Shown here: positions 9,339-16,915 of the stretch, in pieces
Layout of the letters: every line of letters begins with the position of its first letter
How positions within the stretch are numbered: position 1 is the first letter of the stretch
Assembly (NCBI RefSeq): GCF_000333895.2
Contig: NZ_ANFM02000006.1
Coordinates: forward strand, 186,001 to 250,000
Direction of reading: 5' to 3'
DNA: 64,000 nucleotides
From: Grimontia indica
GTDB lineage: Bacteria; Pseudomonadota; Gammaproteobacteria; Enterobacterales; Vibrionaceae
The notes under the pieces: model-generated
The model's input: the letters and a program-made list of their open reading frames with translations, nothing else
Told to the model about the DNA's origin: nothing
Databases searched by the model: none
Translations under genes and position numbers: made by a program

Positions 9339-9384
9339 AAGGCCTCTGTCAGCAGCGCTCTGCCAGCATGCAGCAAGAGGCCTT
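9339..9384. terminator. Bidirectional hairpin between guaD and the VOC gene
   Basis: AAGGCCTCT at 9339-9347 pairs with AGAGGCCTT at 9376-9384 around a 28-nt loop. A-rich and T-rich flanks lie on the two sides, and converging genes lie on both sides, so it probably terminates both transcripts. Confidence 0.65.
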
Positions 9385-9404
9385 CTTTCTCTTCACCATC
9401 TACT

Positions 9405-9839
9405 TCATCTTGAACACAGAGCAGCACGAAGAGCCATTGGATGGTCATCGTTCATTTGTAGTAGATCCCACAGATTGCCATACAAATCTTCAAACACAGC
9501 GACCGTGCCGTAATCTGCCTCTTTTGGTTCACGGACGAACTTGATTCCCAGCGTCACCATTCGATGATAATCACGCCAAAAATCATCAGTATTCAAAAAC
9601 AGGAATACCCTGCCACCAGCTTGGTTGCCGATGAAATTGCGTTGTTCAGGTTTCGACGCCTTTGCCAACAACAAGGTCACGCCATTTGAACCTGGTGGGG
9701 ACACTACAACCCAACGTTTATCCTGCTCTGGCTGATAAGTATCTTCAATCAATTCAAACTTCAGCTTGTTGACGTAAAAATCAATCGCTTCATCATAGTC
9801 ATTCACGATCAAGGCAATGTGGATAATAGATTGCTTCAT
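9405..9839 (-). CDS. VOC (glyoxalase/bleomycin-resistance fold) protein
   Basis: A 144-residue vicinal-oxygen-chelate domain protein. It starts with the IIHIALIVNDYDEAIDFYVNKL signature and ends with VAVFEDLYGNLWDLLQ, the two beta-alpha-beta-beta-beta halves typical of single-domain members. Candidate metal ligands are the early His and the late Glu. The ATG at 9839 is chosen because AGGGAG lies just upstream; the frame extends 9 codons further without such a site. Substrate cannot be predicted. It is a single gene pointing toward guaD and appears unrelated to it. Confidence 0.85.
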   Translation of the reverse strand: MKQSIIHIALIVNDYDEAIDFYVNKLKFELIEDTYQPEQDKRWVVVSPPGSNGVTLLLAKASKPEQRNFIGNQAGGRVFLFLNTDDFWRDYHRMVTLGIKFVREPKEADYGTVAVFEDLYGNLWDLLQMNDDHPMALRAALCSR

Positions 9840-9978
9840 TGCTTCTCCCTTTCTCATCACAATCATTCTTAGGGACGATTAAAGTACGTGCAAAGCAGCA
9901 TTCATAAAGCATTTGTTTTTCGATTAGCATGGACAAAGGGCATGCGTTTTCATTTTTCGTTGGATGAAACACATACCC

Positions 9979-10016
9979 AAAGCACTTGGTGACTAGCCCA
10001 CCAAGTGCTTTTTCTT
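9979..10016. terminator. Isolated strong hairpin with T-tract
   Basis: AAAGCACTTGGTG and CACCAAGTGCTTT form a 13-bp perfect stem with a 7-nt loop, followed on the plus strand by TTTCTT. No recognised plus-strand gene precedes it within 600 bp. It could end a small RNA on the plus strand, or follow the 18-codon open frame described next on the minus strand. Confidence 0.6.
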
Positions 10017-10031
10017 GCATTGAGAGGCTAC

Positions 10032-10088
10032 TTATTGACCACTTGAACTTTGCGCTAATGTTATCACCAAGATCAATATCGGCGTCAT
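10032..10088 (-). CDS. Possible 18-residue hydrophobic peptide
   Basis: A minus-strand ATG opens an 18-codon frame reading MTPILILVITLAQSSSGQ, with an AGGAG box 11 bases upstream and the 13-bp hairpin 20 bases downstream. Hydrophobic start, ribosome site and hairpin together are suggestive, but the spacing is long, no promoter is convincing and such short frames arise by chance. The remaining sequence from 9840 to 10325 shows nothing else recognisable. Confidence 0.22.
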   Translation of the reverse strand: MTPILILVITLAQSSSGQ

Positions 10089-10325
10089 AAAACTGCCATC
10101 TCCTATACATGTTTGAAGCACTGCCTCTTCAAGGGTCAAACTGAAAAGCCCCTTCCCCCCTCACTTAATATTCATTTAAACGCACACAAAGCAAACGTTT
10201 GCTCTTTCCGTTGTCACACTCCAGGTTATCGCAATGTTACGAATGCTTTACCAGACAGAATATTTAGCACGCACTTCATCAGATAACACAAATATAAAAC
10301 CATAACTTTTACATGTGATTTCATC

Positions 10326-10354
10326 TTGAGAATTAAAAACACCGTTCATATAAT
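10326..10354 (+). promoter_or_regulatory. Sigma-70 type promoter for the lipoprotein gene
   Basis: TTGAGA and a perfect TATAAT are separated by 17 bases. Transcription would start near 10361, leaving a leader of about 120 nt before the lipoprotein ATG. Confidence 0.65.
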
Positions 10355-10480
10355 GCCGCCGAATTGATTGCCCGGACGAAGATTCGCAAAACAAATGCAT
10401 TGAGCTTGGATGCTCTATAAGGATTAACAAAGCGCCTTACTGGGATGTTTTGGTGTTTTCGTATATTTAGGATTAAAAAG

Positions 10481-11419
10481 ATGCGAGCAGGAAGTATCAG
10501 CCTTGCACTAGCTTTGGGGTTAGCCATCACAGGTTGTGGCGAGGACAAGTCAAATTCAGGTAACACAGCAACAACAGTGAATATCTATCAGTCCATTGAT
10601 AATTGTGAATTCACTTCAGCACAGGACGTGAATAACTGTCCTTTCAACAAAGGGGTTTACGTTCTTAACTTTGACCCTTTAAATATTTCTGCTTCCGAAC
10701 ATCAAGCTGTTGTAACACGGGTCACCAATATGATGACTTGGGCAAGCCGTGATGTTCAAAATGCTTTTAACGCCAAAACACTGGTATTGGGCGTCATTCC
10801 CTCTCAGAACGATGTGGATCCCTCATCACCAACACCAGCAGGAGAGTTTGTTGTTAACCTCGCCTTGAACGGTAAAAGTGTGGTCAATGGCGTTGAGTTA
10901 CTGTTCACCCAAGATGGCGGTATCAACGAGACCAACGGCCCAACGGCTTACCAGAAAATGATGCAGCTTTTTGATTACTACATTGACGATCAAACGCTGG
11001 CAGGTGATGAGCTGGATACAGCCTATGTAGCCTTCAATATCGCTATCCCGTTTGTTGCGGCACAGGCAAATGCTCAATCTGTAGTGCTACCGCACATCTC
11101 ATCTTACGACTATTGCCCTTACTCCAATGGTCAAATCCCATCATGTACCAATGATCCTGACCCAATTCATGAAGCTGCTGGTGTAGACATGAACCCTGGG
11201 GCAGTTGCCGGCACAGTTTACGAGTATATGGTTGAGGGTTCAAAAACCTCACCGCTTGGAGAGCTTGAAATTAATGACGGCAGCAAGTTCATCAACAAGG
11301 GGATTGTTGGCACCGATGATCCAACTCTCTTGCCGCATGAAGTGCTTAGAAGCTGGGAAAACCCCGCTTTCATTCCAATGGTTGAATACCTGAACAAACA
11401 CTTCTTTGTGAATCGTTAA
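10481..11419 (+). CDS. Predicted lipoprotein, unknown function
   Basis: The 312-residue product begins MRAGSISLALALGLAITGCG, a clear signal peptide with an ITGC lipobox, so it should be lipidated at Cys and exported. The residue after the Cys is Gly, which favours the outer membrane over retention in the inner membrane. The ATG at 10481 is preferred because AGGA lies 8 bases upstream and it gives a normal signal peptide; the frame extends 12 codons further. The mature part has several cysteine pairs (DNCEFTSAQDVNNCPF; YDYCPYSNGQIPSC), probably disulfides. I recognise no domain. A second, small lipoprotein gene follows after 77 bp. Confidence 0.75.
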   Translation: MRAGSISLALALGLAITGCGEDKSNSGNTATTVNIYQSIDNCEFTSAQDVNNCPFNKGVYVLNFDPLNISASEHQAVVTRVTNMMTWASRDVQNAFNAKTLVLGVIPSQNDVDPSSPTPAGEFVVNLALNGKSVVNGVELLFTQDGGINETNGPTAYQKMMQLFDYYIDDQTLAGDELDTAYVAFNIAIPFVAAQANAQSVVLPHISSYDYCPYSNGQIPSCTNDPDPIHEAAGVDMNPGAVAGTVYEYMVEGSKTSPLGELEINDGSKFINKGIVGTDDPTLLPHEVLRSWENPAFIPMVEYLNKHFFVNR

Positions 11420-11496
11420 AACAGGTCATGCTGGATTTGGCACCCATTTTTACTGGGCGGTTTTGATTCGCCTTTTTTTGCAAGTAGGGAAATAAC

Positions 11497-11799
11497 ATGA
11501 AAAAACTCGTATGCGCTATCGCACTATCAGTCGCTCTGACTGGCTGTTCCACGCCTTTTGATGAAAGTGCGAAGTTCAATGCATTCAACGCTCAAACCAA
11601 TGTCACCACAATGGACAGCGTCGTTTCTTATCATGGTGAACCTGATGAGATCATTGAAGCCGCTGATACCACTGTTTACGTTTATGAGTACCGCGAAACC
11701 GTCGATATTATTCCGTATTTCATGTCTACCATGGCCTTCCGATCGCGCGCTTTCACCTTCGATAACGAGACTAAAACACTGTTGAAAGTCACTGACTAA
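11497..11799 (+). CDS. Small lipoprotein, BamE-like in outline
   Basis: A 100-residue protein with a signal peptide ending LTGCST, a standard lipobox. The mature part contains VVSYHGEPDEIIEAADTTVYVYEY, which resembles the small SmpA/BamE-type fold (helices, then a strand pair following a G-x-P turn). The resemblance is by eye only. It is followed by a bidirectional terminator and may share the transcript of the larger lipoprotein upstream. Confidence 0.72.
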   Translation: MKKLVCAIALSVALTGCSTPFDESAKFNAFNAQTNVTTMDSVVSYHGEPDEIIEAADTTVYVYEYRETVDIIPYFMSTMAFRSRAFTFDNETKTLLKVTD

Positions 11800-11806
11800 A
11801 AATGAA

Positions 11807-11840
11807 AAAGCATCCGCTGATTCACTCAGGCGGATGCTTT
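11807..11840. terminator. Bidirectional terminator
   Basis: AAAGCATCCGC and GCGGATGCTTT form an 11-bp stem with a 12-nt loop between two converging genes. Confidence 0.8.
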
Positions 11841-11856
11841 CAAATACTTTACCGAT

Positions 11857-12429
11857 TTACGCGTTAGCCTTCGAAGCCAGCCATTGCTCTAGGTTATCTG
11901 CCCCGCCGATATATTTTCCGTCCATCCAGATTTGAGGAACAGTAACCGGCGTTTTCTCACCAATGATGGCTTTCACTTCCGGGATCATGCGATATAAAGC
12001 AGCACTTTCAACCACCACATCGTGGTAGTTATATTCAATCCCAGATTCCGCCAGCATCTCTTTGGCTTTCACGCAATACGGACACGTTGCTTTGCCATAA
12101 ACAATGTTGCCTTGCAGTGTGTCGCGCTTCGCCCACTCTTTGATAACAGATTGAACCAATACACCGCGATTAAGCGCTTCACCCTGGCTAACGAGCTTGC
12201 CTTCTACCATCAGGATTGGCGCATGCCATGCTCCCACTTTCAGAGGTTCCCACCAATGGGAAAGCCAATCTTTCACTTCCAGTTCGATAGGTACATCTCC
12301 GAGCTCTTTTTCAAAAGTGTCTTTCAGGATGTCTTTGGTAAGTGTGCATTCCCCACATGGGATTTTCACACTGAAAGGTCCCCAGCTGCCACCCCAGCGA
12401 TAAAGCGTTACTTTGATTGGCTTAGTCAC
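11857..12429 (-). CDS. Two-domain glutaredoxin-like protein
   Basis: 190 residues. The C-terminal 85 residues are a classical glutaredoxin with the CPYC redox pair at 116-119, the cis-proline TVPQIW and the YIGGADNLEQWL glutathione-binding end. The first 100 residues form a second, more divergent thioredoxin-fold domain with its own CGEC pair at 25-28 and an APILMVEG cis-Pro-like segment. Most bacterial glutaredoxins have only the C-terminal module, so this is a fusion that could relay electrons between two dithiol sites or act on glutathionylated proteins. The frame begins at a standard ATG and no partner gene is nearby. Confidence 0.88.
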   Translation of the reverse strand: MTKPIKVTLYRWGGSWGPFSVKIPCGECTLTKDILKDTFEKELGDVPIELEVKDWLSHWWEPLKVGAWHAPILMVEGKLVSQGEALNRGVLVQSVIKEWAKRDTLQGNIVYGKATCPYCVKAKEMLAESGIEYNYHDVVVESAALYRMIPEVKAIIGEKTPVTVPQIWMDGKYIGGADNLEQWLASKANA

Positions 12430-12674
12430 AACGACTCACTCCTTAGCCTTGCTTATGTAGGTGCTCATATCCGGCTCACCAAATAAGTCTTCTTTTAGAA
12501 AACTGTCTTTGAGCATGCTATTGGTATCAAACTGCAATAACCACATTCATATAGACCCCAATAAACCCATTTTCATTGCAATAAATTTGTGAGGTTTTAA
12601 CGAAACTCTTTAGATCGGGTTGAGAAGTTTGCTCTTCACACTACTTAAAAACTCACTCGTTAAGGAAGAGCAAA

Positions 12675-13358
12675 ATGAGAAAGTCCACCAAACTAAATCT
12701 AACAGCAATCGCCCTGACCTGTTCAATGGCTTCTGCGTCTGGCCTCGCAGCTCAACTCGATATCAGTTTAACCAACGCAACGAAAGGCATTCACTTTACC
12801 CCTCTGCTAGTCGCGGCTCACGATGGTTCTACATTTCTATTTAGAGCAGGAACCAGTGCGTCAGCGGAATTAGAATCAATGGCTGAAGGGGGTGATATCT
12901 CAGGTTTATCTTCTGCTGTCACAAATGCTGGAGGAATTGTTGTTGAGAACCCTGCCTCTGGCCCTCTGGCACCGGCGACAGGCACTAACTTTTCTATCGA
13001 TACCGGAGAAATGGGGTACCTCTCATTAACTGCCATGCTGCTGCCAACAAACGATGGATTCGTTGGGTTGGACAGCTGGCCAATTCCTTCAGAGCCCGGC
13101 ACTTACCATATCAAGTTGAATGGTTATGATGCTGGCACAGAAGCAAACGATGAGTTGAGCACAAGCATCCCTAACCCTCCTTTCCTCACCTTTGGTGCAA
13201 ATGGTACTGGCGTGGAAACCACTGTTAGCAATAACACCGTTCATGTTCACCCAGGTAACATTGGAGATGGTGATGCAAATGGCGGTCGAAGCGACGTCGA
13301 CTTCTCTGTTCACCGCTGGCTGAATCCTGTTGCTGTAATGACCGTTGTCGTCAACTAA
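12675..13358 (+). CDS. Exported spondin-domain protein 1
   Basis: 227 residues with a signal peptide ending ASGLAA. The mature chain matches the bacterial spondin-type domain: a QLDISLTNATKG strand, FTPLLVAAHDGSTFLFRAG, LESMAEGGDISGL, SLTAMLLPTNDGFVGLD and AGTEANDELSTSIPNP, ending in a HRWLNPVAVMTV strand. This fold is mostly beta and in bacteria its function is largely unknown; cell-surface or ligand-binding roles are guesses. The ribosome site AAGGAAGAG precedes the ATG. Nine bases after the stop begins a paralogous lipoprotein, so the two are made together. Confidence 0.82.
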   Translation: MRKSTKLNLTAIALTCSMASASGLAAQLDISLTNATKGIHFTPLLVAAHDGSTFLFRAGTSASAELESMAEGGDISGLSSAVTNAGGIVVENPASGPLAPATGTNFSIDTGEMGYLSLTAMLLPTNDGFVGLDSWPIPSEPGTYHIKLNGYDAGTEANDELSTSIPNPPFLTFGANGTGVETTVSNNTVHVHPGNIGDGDANGGRSDVDFSVHRWLNPVAVMTVVVN

Positions 13359-13367
13359 GGAGGCAGC

Positions 13368-14096
13368 ATGAACTCTCGTTTATTAATTATTGCTGGCTCA
13401 GCGCTTGCTCTGGCAGGTTGCCCATTCGACTCAGATGACAATGCAACTAACCCGTCACAACCTTCACTACCTGAGGCTGAAACCACTCAAATGACCACGT
13501 ATGAAGTCACGGTGACCAACGCAACCTCAGCACAACCGCTATCACCGATTGCTTTGTTGGCTCACGATAACAACTATACGTTGTTTAAGACGGGTGAAGC
13601 CTCGTCAGACGCGCTGGAGATCATGGCAGAGTCTGGAGACAATACAGGGTTAATCGATATGTCTTCACTGGAAAGTGTTCATATAACGGCAAGCGGCAAC
13701 GGAATTGTGCCGCCTGGAAGTGCCGAAACCCTTTCTTTTGACATTGACCTTTCAAAAGCAAAATACCTCTCTCTCGGCACCATGCTGGTCAACACAAATG
13801 ATGCATTTGCTGGTTTTACTCAGTTTGATCTTTCAAGCGTCGATGAAGGCATCACGCGCACATTTGGCGCAGAAGTCTGGGATGCAGGTACAGAGGGCAA
13901 TGATGAGTTGGCAGCCAGTATTCCTGGGCCGGCCGGTGGCGGAGAAGGTTTTAATCCAACGAGAAATGATGATAACCGCGTCACTATTCATGCAGGTGTT
14001 ATCTCTCAAGATGACGGATTAACAACGTCTGCCCTGTTTGGACATCATCGTTTTGATAATCCCGGCATAAAAGTCAGGATCAAACGAGTCAACTAG
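13368..14096 (+). CDS. Spondin-domain lipoprotein, paralogue of the preceding gene
   Basis: 242 residues. The signal peptide ends LALAGCPF, a lipobox, followed by an Asp/Asn/Pro-rich spacer of about 30 residues and then a spondin domain parallel to the upstream protein. The matching stretches here are YEVTVTNATSAQPLSPIALL, EIMAESGDNTGL, LGTMLVNTNDAFAG, DAGTEGNDELAASIPGP and HHRFDNPGIKVRI. AAGGAGG precedes the ATG by 6 bases. One member is soluble in the periplasm or secreted and one lipid-anchored, which suggests a working pair. Closed by a strong terminator. Confidence 0.83.
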   Translation: MNSRLLIIAGSALALAGCPFDSDDNATNPSQPSLPEAETTQMTTYEVTVTNATSAQPLSPIALLAHDNNYTLFKTGEASSDALEIMAESGDNTGLIDMSSLESVHITASGNGIVPPGSAETLSFDIDLSKAKYLSLGTMLVNTNDAFAGFTQFDLSSVDEGITRTFGAEVWDAGTEGNDELAASIPGPAGGGEGFNPTRNDDNRVTIHAGVISQDDGLTTSALFGHHRFDNPGIKVRIKRVN

Positions 14097-14105
14097 CCCC
14101 AAAAT

Positions 14106-14137
14106 AAAAAGTGCCGAGCTTGAACTCGGCACTTTTT
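14106..14137 (+). terminator. Intrinsic terminator after the spondin pair
   Basis: AAAAAGTGCCGAG and CTCGGCACTTTTT form a 13-bp stem with a 6-nt loop. It is symmetric and so can also stop the converging lipoprotein gene. Confidence 0.9.
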
Positions 14138-14163
14138 AATAGTTCAGTGTGTAGCGTCTTTGG

Positions 14164-14592
14164 TTACATCATACACTCTTTTGCCGCTTTGGCTTTCTCT
14201 ACACCTTTCTCAATCAAAGATTGGGTATCTTCGCTGCCAATCGCTGACATAAACTTGTTCAGCAGCTTTTCTGCTGTACTTTCAGAAGTGGCATCAACCA
14301 AACACGCGTAAGAGTTCGCCACTTTTTCCTGAACGTCCGCAACGACATCTGCATTCGTCAAATCAGCGGTGAGTGCTTCTTCCATCGACTCAGTAAACTC
14401 TTTGGCATACGCTGTCGCGTTCTCCAGGGAATCCAAATTCAGCTCGCTCAAATCAACGGCATCGACTTTATCTTGAATGCTATCTACTGCGCTATTTGCC
14501 GCTTCTTGCGCTTTATCAATCGCCTCGTTGGCCTCTTCACAACCTGCCAGCGCGAAAACAATAGCCGCTGAAACAATCATCTTTTTCATCAT
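14164..14592 (-). CDS. Small helical lipoprotein
   Basis: About 142 residues starting MMKKMIVSAAIVFALAGCEE, a signal peptide with an LAGC lipobox. The rest is acidic and helix-forming, with a repeated Ala/Asp/Val pattern (EANEAIDKAQEAANSAVDSI) and two late cysteines (YACLVD, AKECMM) that may pair. No family recognised. The frame is open 26 codons further upstream, but that part crosses into the 264-bp mobile repeat and is not expected to be translated. The repeat ends only 37 bp before the ATG, so the native promoter was probably displaced or replaced. Confidence 0.7.
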   Translation of the reverse strand: MMKKMIVSAAIVFALAGCEEANEAIDKAQEAANSAVDSIQDKVDAVDLSELNLDSLENATAYAKEFTESMEEALTADLTNADVVADVQEKVANSYACLVDATSESTAEKLLNKFMSAIGSEDTQSLIEKGVEKAKAAKECMM

Positions 14593-14629
14593 AATCCGCC
14601 CACGTTGGGATAGTCTGCATAGAGTTATA

Positions 14630-14893
14630 GGGTCTGTTGGCCTTTGGTGGTTAAATTTTGTTCTAGCCATAAGCGTTTTAGGCGCGGCGAGGTGTGTGCC
14701 GCCTAGTCATTCTAAGCAAATACACCTAAACAAAGCATAAAACGCTTAGGGCAGAACCCTTCGGGCAGCGTTTGTGGAGACTTTCTTCTGCGTTATCGGC
14801 TTCTCATGTAGGCCAGATACACATCGAAGCCTCTGCCTTGTATAAAGCCCCCACAAACTGCTGCAAAAATCATCACCAAAGGTCAACAGACCC
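14630..14893. mobile_element. 264-bp MITE-like element, copy 1
   Basis: The ends are inverted repeats: GGGTCTGTTGGCCTTTGGTG on the left and the complement of GGGTCTGTTGACCTTTGGTG on the right, one mismatch in 20. Both sides are flanked by TA, consistent with a TA target duplication as in IS630/Tc1-mariner relatives. Inside is a second inverted pair around TAAGCGTTTTA. There is no transposase frame. A copy of identical length lies at 46646-46909 in the opposite orientation. The element is best described as a non-autonomous miniature transposable element; its parent transposon is not in the window. Confidence 0.85.
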
Positions 14894-14988
14894 TAGCATA
14901 TTAGTGCAAACTGTTTCATTAGATAAAGAGAAATTGGTAACGGGAGATTGAGGAGTGTTACTGCTGGCTAGGCGTGTTTGACACGTTG

Positions 14989-15501
14989 TCACTCTGATAT
15001 CTTTGAGGTGCTTGGATAGTGAAAATGAATAAAATACATTTCTAAATCGGTGTCCACTTCCAAGCCCAAAGAGTAGTCACCTTCCACCAGCGCTTCGACC
15101 GCAGACTGCCAGAAGCCAAGTACCGCAATGTTTTCCTTTAGAATGCGGATTTGCCAATCACCGTGTCGTTTATCCAACACTGCTGATAGCGCCTTTCTAC
15201 CTATCCCTTTGCCTGTAAACTTGCGTAAGACAAAGAACTGGTCAATGTCCCACACAGCAATATTGGGCGGATAACGACGAACCAGCACAAAGCCAGCTAA
15301 TTCACCATCAGACAGAATGAAATACGGATGGTGATCATCACGAAGCCAATACGGATTTAGGGTTTCGGATTTGAAGGCGTATTTACCATCACTATCAAGG
15401 CTTAGCCCTAAGGGACGGGAAAACTCATACACATAGTAAGAGAACAAATTTTCCAGAACATGACGTTCTCGGATATCAATAGGTTTGAGAGAGACTGTCA
15501 T
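14989..15501 (-). CDS. GNAT-family N-acetyltransferase
   Basis: 170 residues of the GCN5-related acetyltransferase fold. Motif A is visible as IDQFFVLRKFTGKGIGRKAL, where the R/Q-x-x-G-x-G/A loop (here FTGKGIG) binds acetyl-CoA. It is followed by the IRILKENIAVLGFW motif B region. The ATG at 15501 overlaps the stop of the upstream acetyltransferase as ATGA, so the two are translationally coupled; the frame opens 5 codons earlier but without advantage. Substrate unknown. Confidence 0.85.
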   Translation of the reverse strand: MTVSLKPIDIRERHVLENLFSYYVYEFSRPLGLSLDSDGKYAFKSETLNPYWLRDDHHPYFILSDGELAGFVLVRRYPPNIAVWDIDQFFVLRKFTGKGIGRKALSAVLDKRHGDWQIRILKENIAVLGFWQSAVEALVEGDYSLGLEVDTDLEMYFIHFHYPSTSKISE

Positions 15502-16016
15502 TTGCATTCCACCCAATAGCGCGCAATTGGCCAGTTGTTCACTTTCCCAACAATTGTATTCTCATACTGACCACCATTGGCTTTTATGATCTTTTGAGAA
15601 GCGAGATTGTCTTCATCCGCCGTAATCAGGACTTTGGATATGCCGAGTGATTTTGCCCGTGGCAAGGCAAGCTTTAACATAGTGGTGTCATGGCCCTTCC
15701 GGCGATGTGACGGCGCGATATCATAGCCAATGTGGCCACATTCCAACGCAAGGAAATCATTGTCTATGTGATGTCGAACGCGGATAGCACCAAGGATATT
15801 TTGCTCGCTATCCATTAGCCAAAAATGGCTACAAGGAACATAACCATCCTGAAGGTTGAGACCCTCGGATTCATCAAGCAGTCTCTGAACATAGCGCTTG
15901 AATTGCGTTTTACCTTCCTGATAATACGCCGAATTCTCCACGTCACTGTTGGCGAAATCGTCGTAAAACGTATTAAACGCTTTTTCAAACTCAAGCGCGG
16001 GTACCACTAGTTCCAT
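15498..16016 (-). CDS. GNAT-family N-acetyltransferase
   Basis: 172 residues. The acetyl-CoA loop appears as GYDIAPSHRRKGHDTTMLKLAL, a canonical R-R-K-G-H variant, followed by KVLITADEDNLASQKIIKANGG, the usual beta5/alpha4 part with the Asn and Lys/Gly end. It has the look of YjcK/RimJ-like free-standing acetyltransferases acting on small molecules. It is the first gene of a two-gene unit with the GNAT above, and a GAGAG box precedes the ATG. Confidence 0.85.
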   Translation of the reverse strand: MELVVPALEFEKAFNTFYDDFANSDVENSAYYQEGKTQFKRYVQRLLDESEGLNLQDGYVPCSHFWLMDSEQNILGAIRVRHHIDNDFLALECGHIGYDIAPSHRRKGHDTTMLKLALPRAKSLGISKVLITADEDNLASQKIIKANGGQYENTIVGKVNNWPIARYWVECK

Positions 16017-16037
16017 GCATCTCTCATCTGTTTGTTA

Positions 16038-16415
16038 TTAGTCCAGCAACCATGCCATTGCCTCATCATATTCTGTGAAAGTTTTCACTTCTCCGCTGAT
16101 AAACCAGCTTCCTACTTTTGCAGCCCACTCTTGCCATTCATACGTTCCATAAAGCGCGACTTTGGCAAAGCTCGAACCATGGCGAAGCCCAAGCTTAAAG
16201 TCGTCCCATGCTACGCGAAGTTCCCAACCTTTAAATTCTGTTGCATCAAAGAAAACATTCACCGTCGGGTGTTCAACTTGCTCTAGAGCTGCATTCAGCA
16301 TCGGTACCAATTGCTGATAATCTTCATGCGTCAATTTTCCCATCGCTTTGATCGAGAGATACACATCGCTTTCGACCCTTTCCAGACCGATCGAAATTCC
16401 GTGTTGGCTCATCAT
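16038..16415 (-). CDS. STAS/SpoIIAA-like protein
   Basis: 125 residues of the SpoIIAA-like family related to STAS domains. Typical features are GLERVESDVYLSIKAMGKLTHEDYQQLVPML at the N-terminus, FFDATEFKGWELRVAWDDFKLGLRH in the middle and the KVALYGTYEWQEW...FISGEVKTFTEYDEAMAWL end. These small cytoplasmic proteins are widespread in marine bacteria and have no established biochemical role. GGAG lies 5 bases before the first of two adjacent ATGs. No cognate kinase or sulfate transporter gene is nearby. Confidence 0.85.
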   Translation of the reverse strand: MMSQHGISIGLERVESDVYLSIKAMGKLTHEDYQQLVPMLNAALEQVEHPTVNVFFDATEFKGWELRVAWDDFKLGLRHGSSFAKVALYGTYEWQEWAAKVGSWFISGEVKTFTEYDEAMAWLLD

Positions 16416-16696
16416 TTCATCTCCAGTTCACTTCGAATGAAACCAGTATTGTGATGAATTTTCAGGCACCTCTTTCTAAAAAAGTCAGGATTGTGCGGTT
16501 TGTTAACGCGAGTCCAAAATCACTGCTTATCAATCCATCAAAGGACGTCTTACAGAATGACGTATTGCGGATAAGAATACGGAGGTTTTACTGACTATTC
16601 AGGTTATTGCAGGAGATGTGGCTCACACCCCAGCACTCACCGATTGAATTGTGGGCAAATGCTGAGATGGATTATGTTGTGGGAGATTTCAGACTG

Positions 16697-16822
16697 TCAT
16701 TCAAGCCAAGGCGCGGACTTGTCTTTATCAAATTCAAACGCCTGTATCGCCACTTCTTGAACGCTTACTTCCGGTACTCTTTGTTGAACCAAAACGTCAA
16801 TGGCTGCAAGAATAATGTCAGG
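16697..16822 (-). pseudogene. Possible fragment of a DNA-binding protein gene
   Basis: A minus-strand frame without its own start reads SPDIILAAIDVLVQQRVPEV and continues to a stop at 16697. The composition and helical pattern look like the first helices of a KfrA-like or other N-terminal DNA-binding domain. No ATG is available and a stop lies just upstream, so at most a degraded fragment remains. The rest of the 16416-16853 gap shows nothing recognisable; the plus-strand frame at 16607-16858 overlaps this and has no family features. Confidence 0.25.
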
Positions 16823-16853
16823 GGATATACTGAATCAGCATCTGAGGAGCCGC

Positions 16854-16898
16854 CCTAGCACCTAGCACCTAGCACCTAGCACCTAGCACCACCTAGCA
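16854..16898. repeat. CCTAGCA heptamer tandem repeat
   Basis: Five consecutive perfect CCTAGCA units, then CCA, then a sixth unit, lie 17 bp beyond the 3' end of the 723-residue protein gene. Such 7-bp arrays change length by strand slippage. No known terminator or CRISPR-like structure is formed. Confidence 0.9.
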
Positions 16899-16915
16899 CC
16901 TATACTCTAGACCAG

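Noticed and set aside
9799-10110. Minus-strand 103-codon frame
   Set aside because: It crosses a strong terminator hairpin and overlaps the VOC gene start; codon use looks random.
12600-14100. Spondin pair as a secretion or pilus system
   Set aside because: No secretion, usher or pilin genes are adjacent; only two domain proteins are present.
16607-16858. Plus-strand 83-codon frame in the gap near the heptamer repeat
   Set aside because: No ribosome site of note and no family resemblance; the opposite strand looks more protein-like over the same bases.
16854-16905. Tandem CCTAGCA units as a possible CRISPR array
   Set aside because: Units are 7 bp, contiguous and without spacers.
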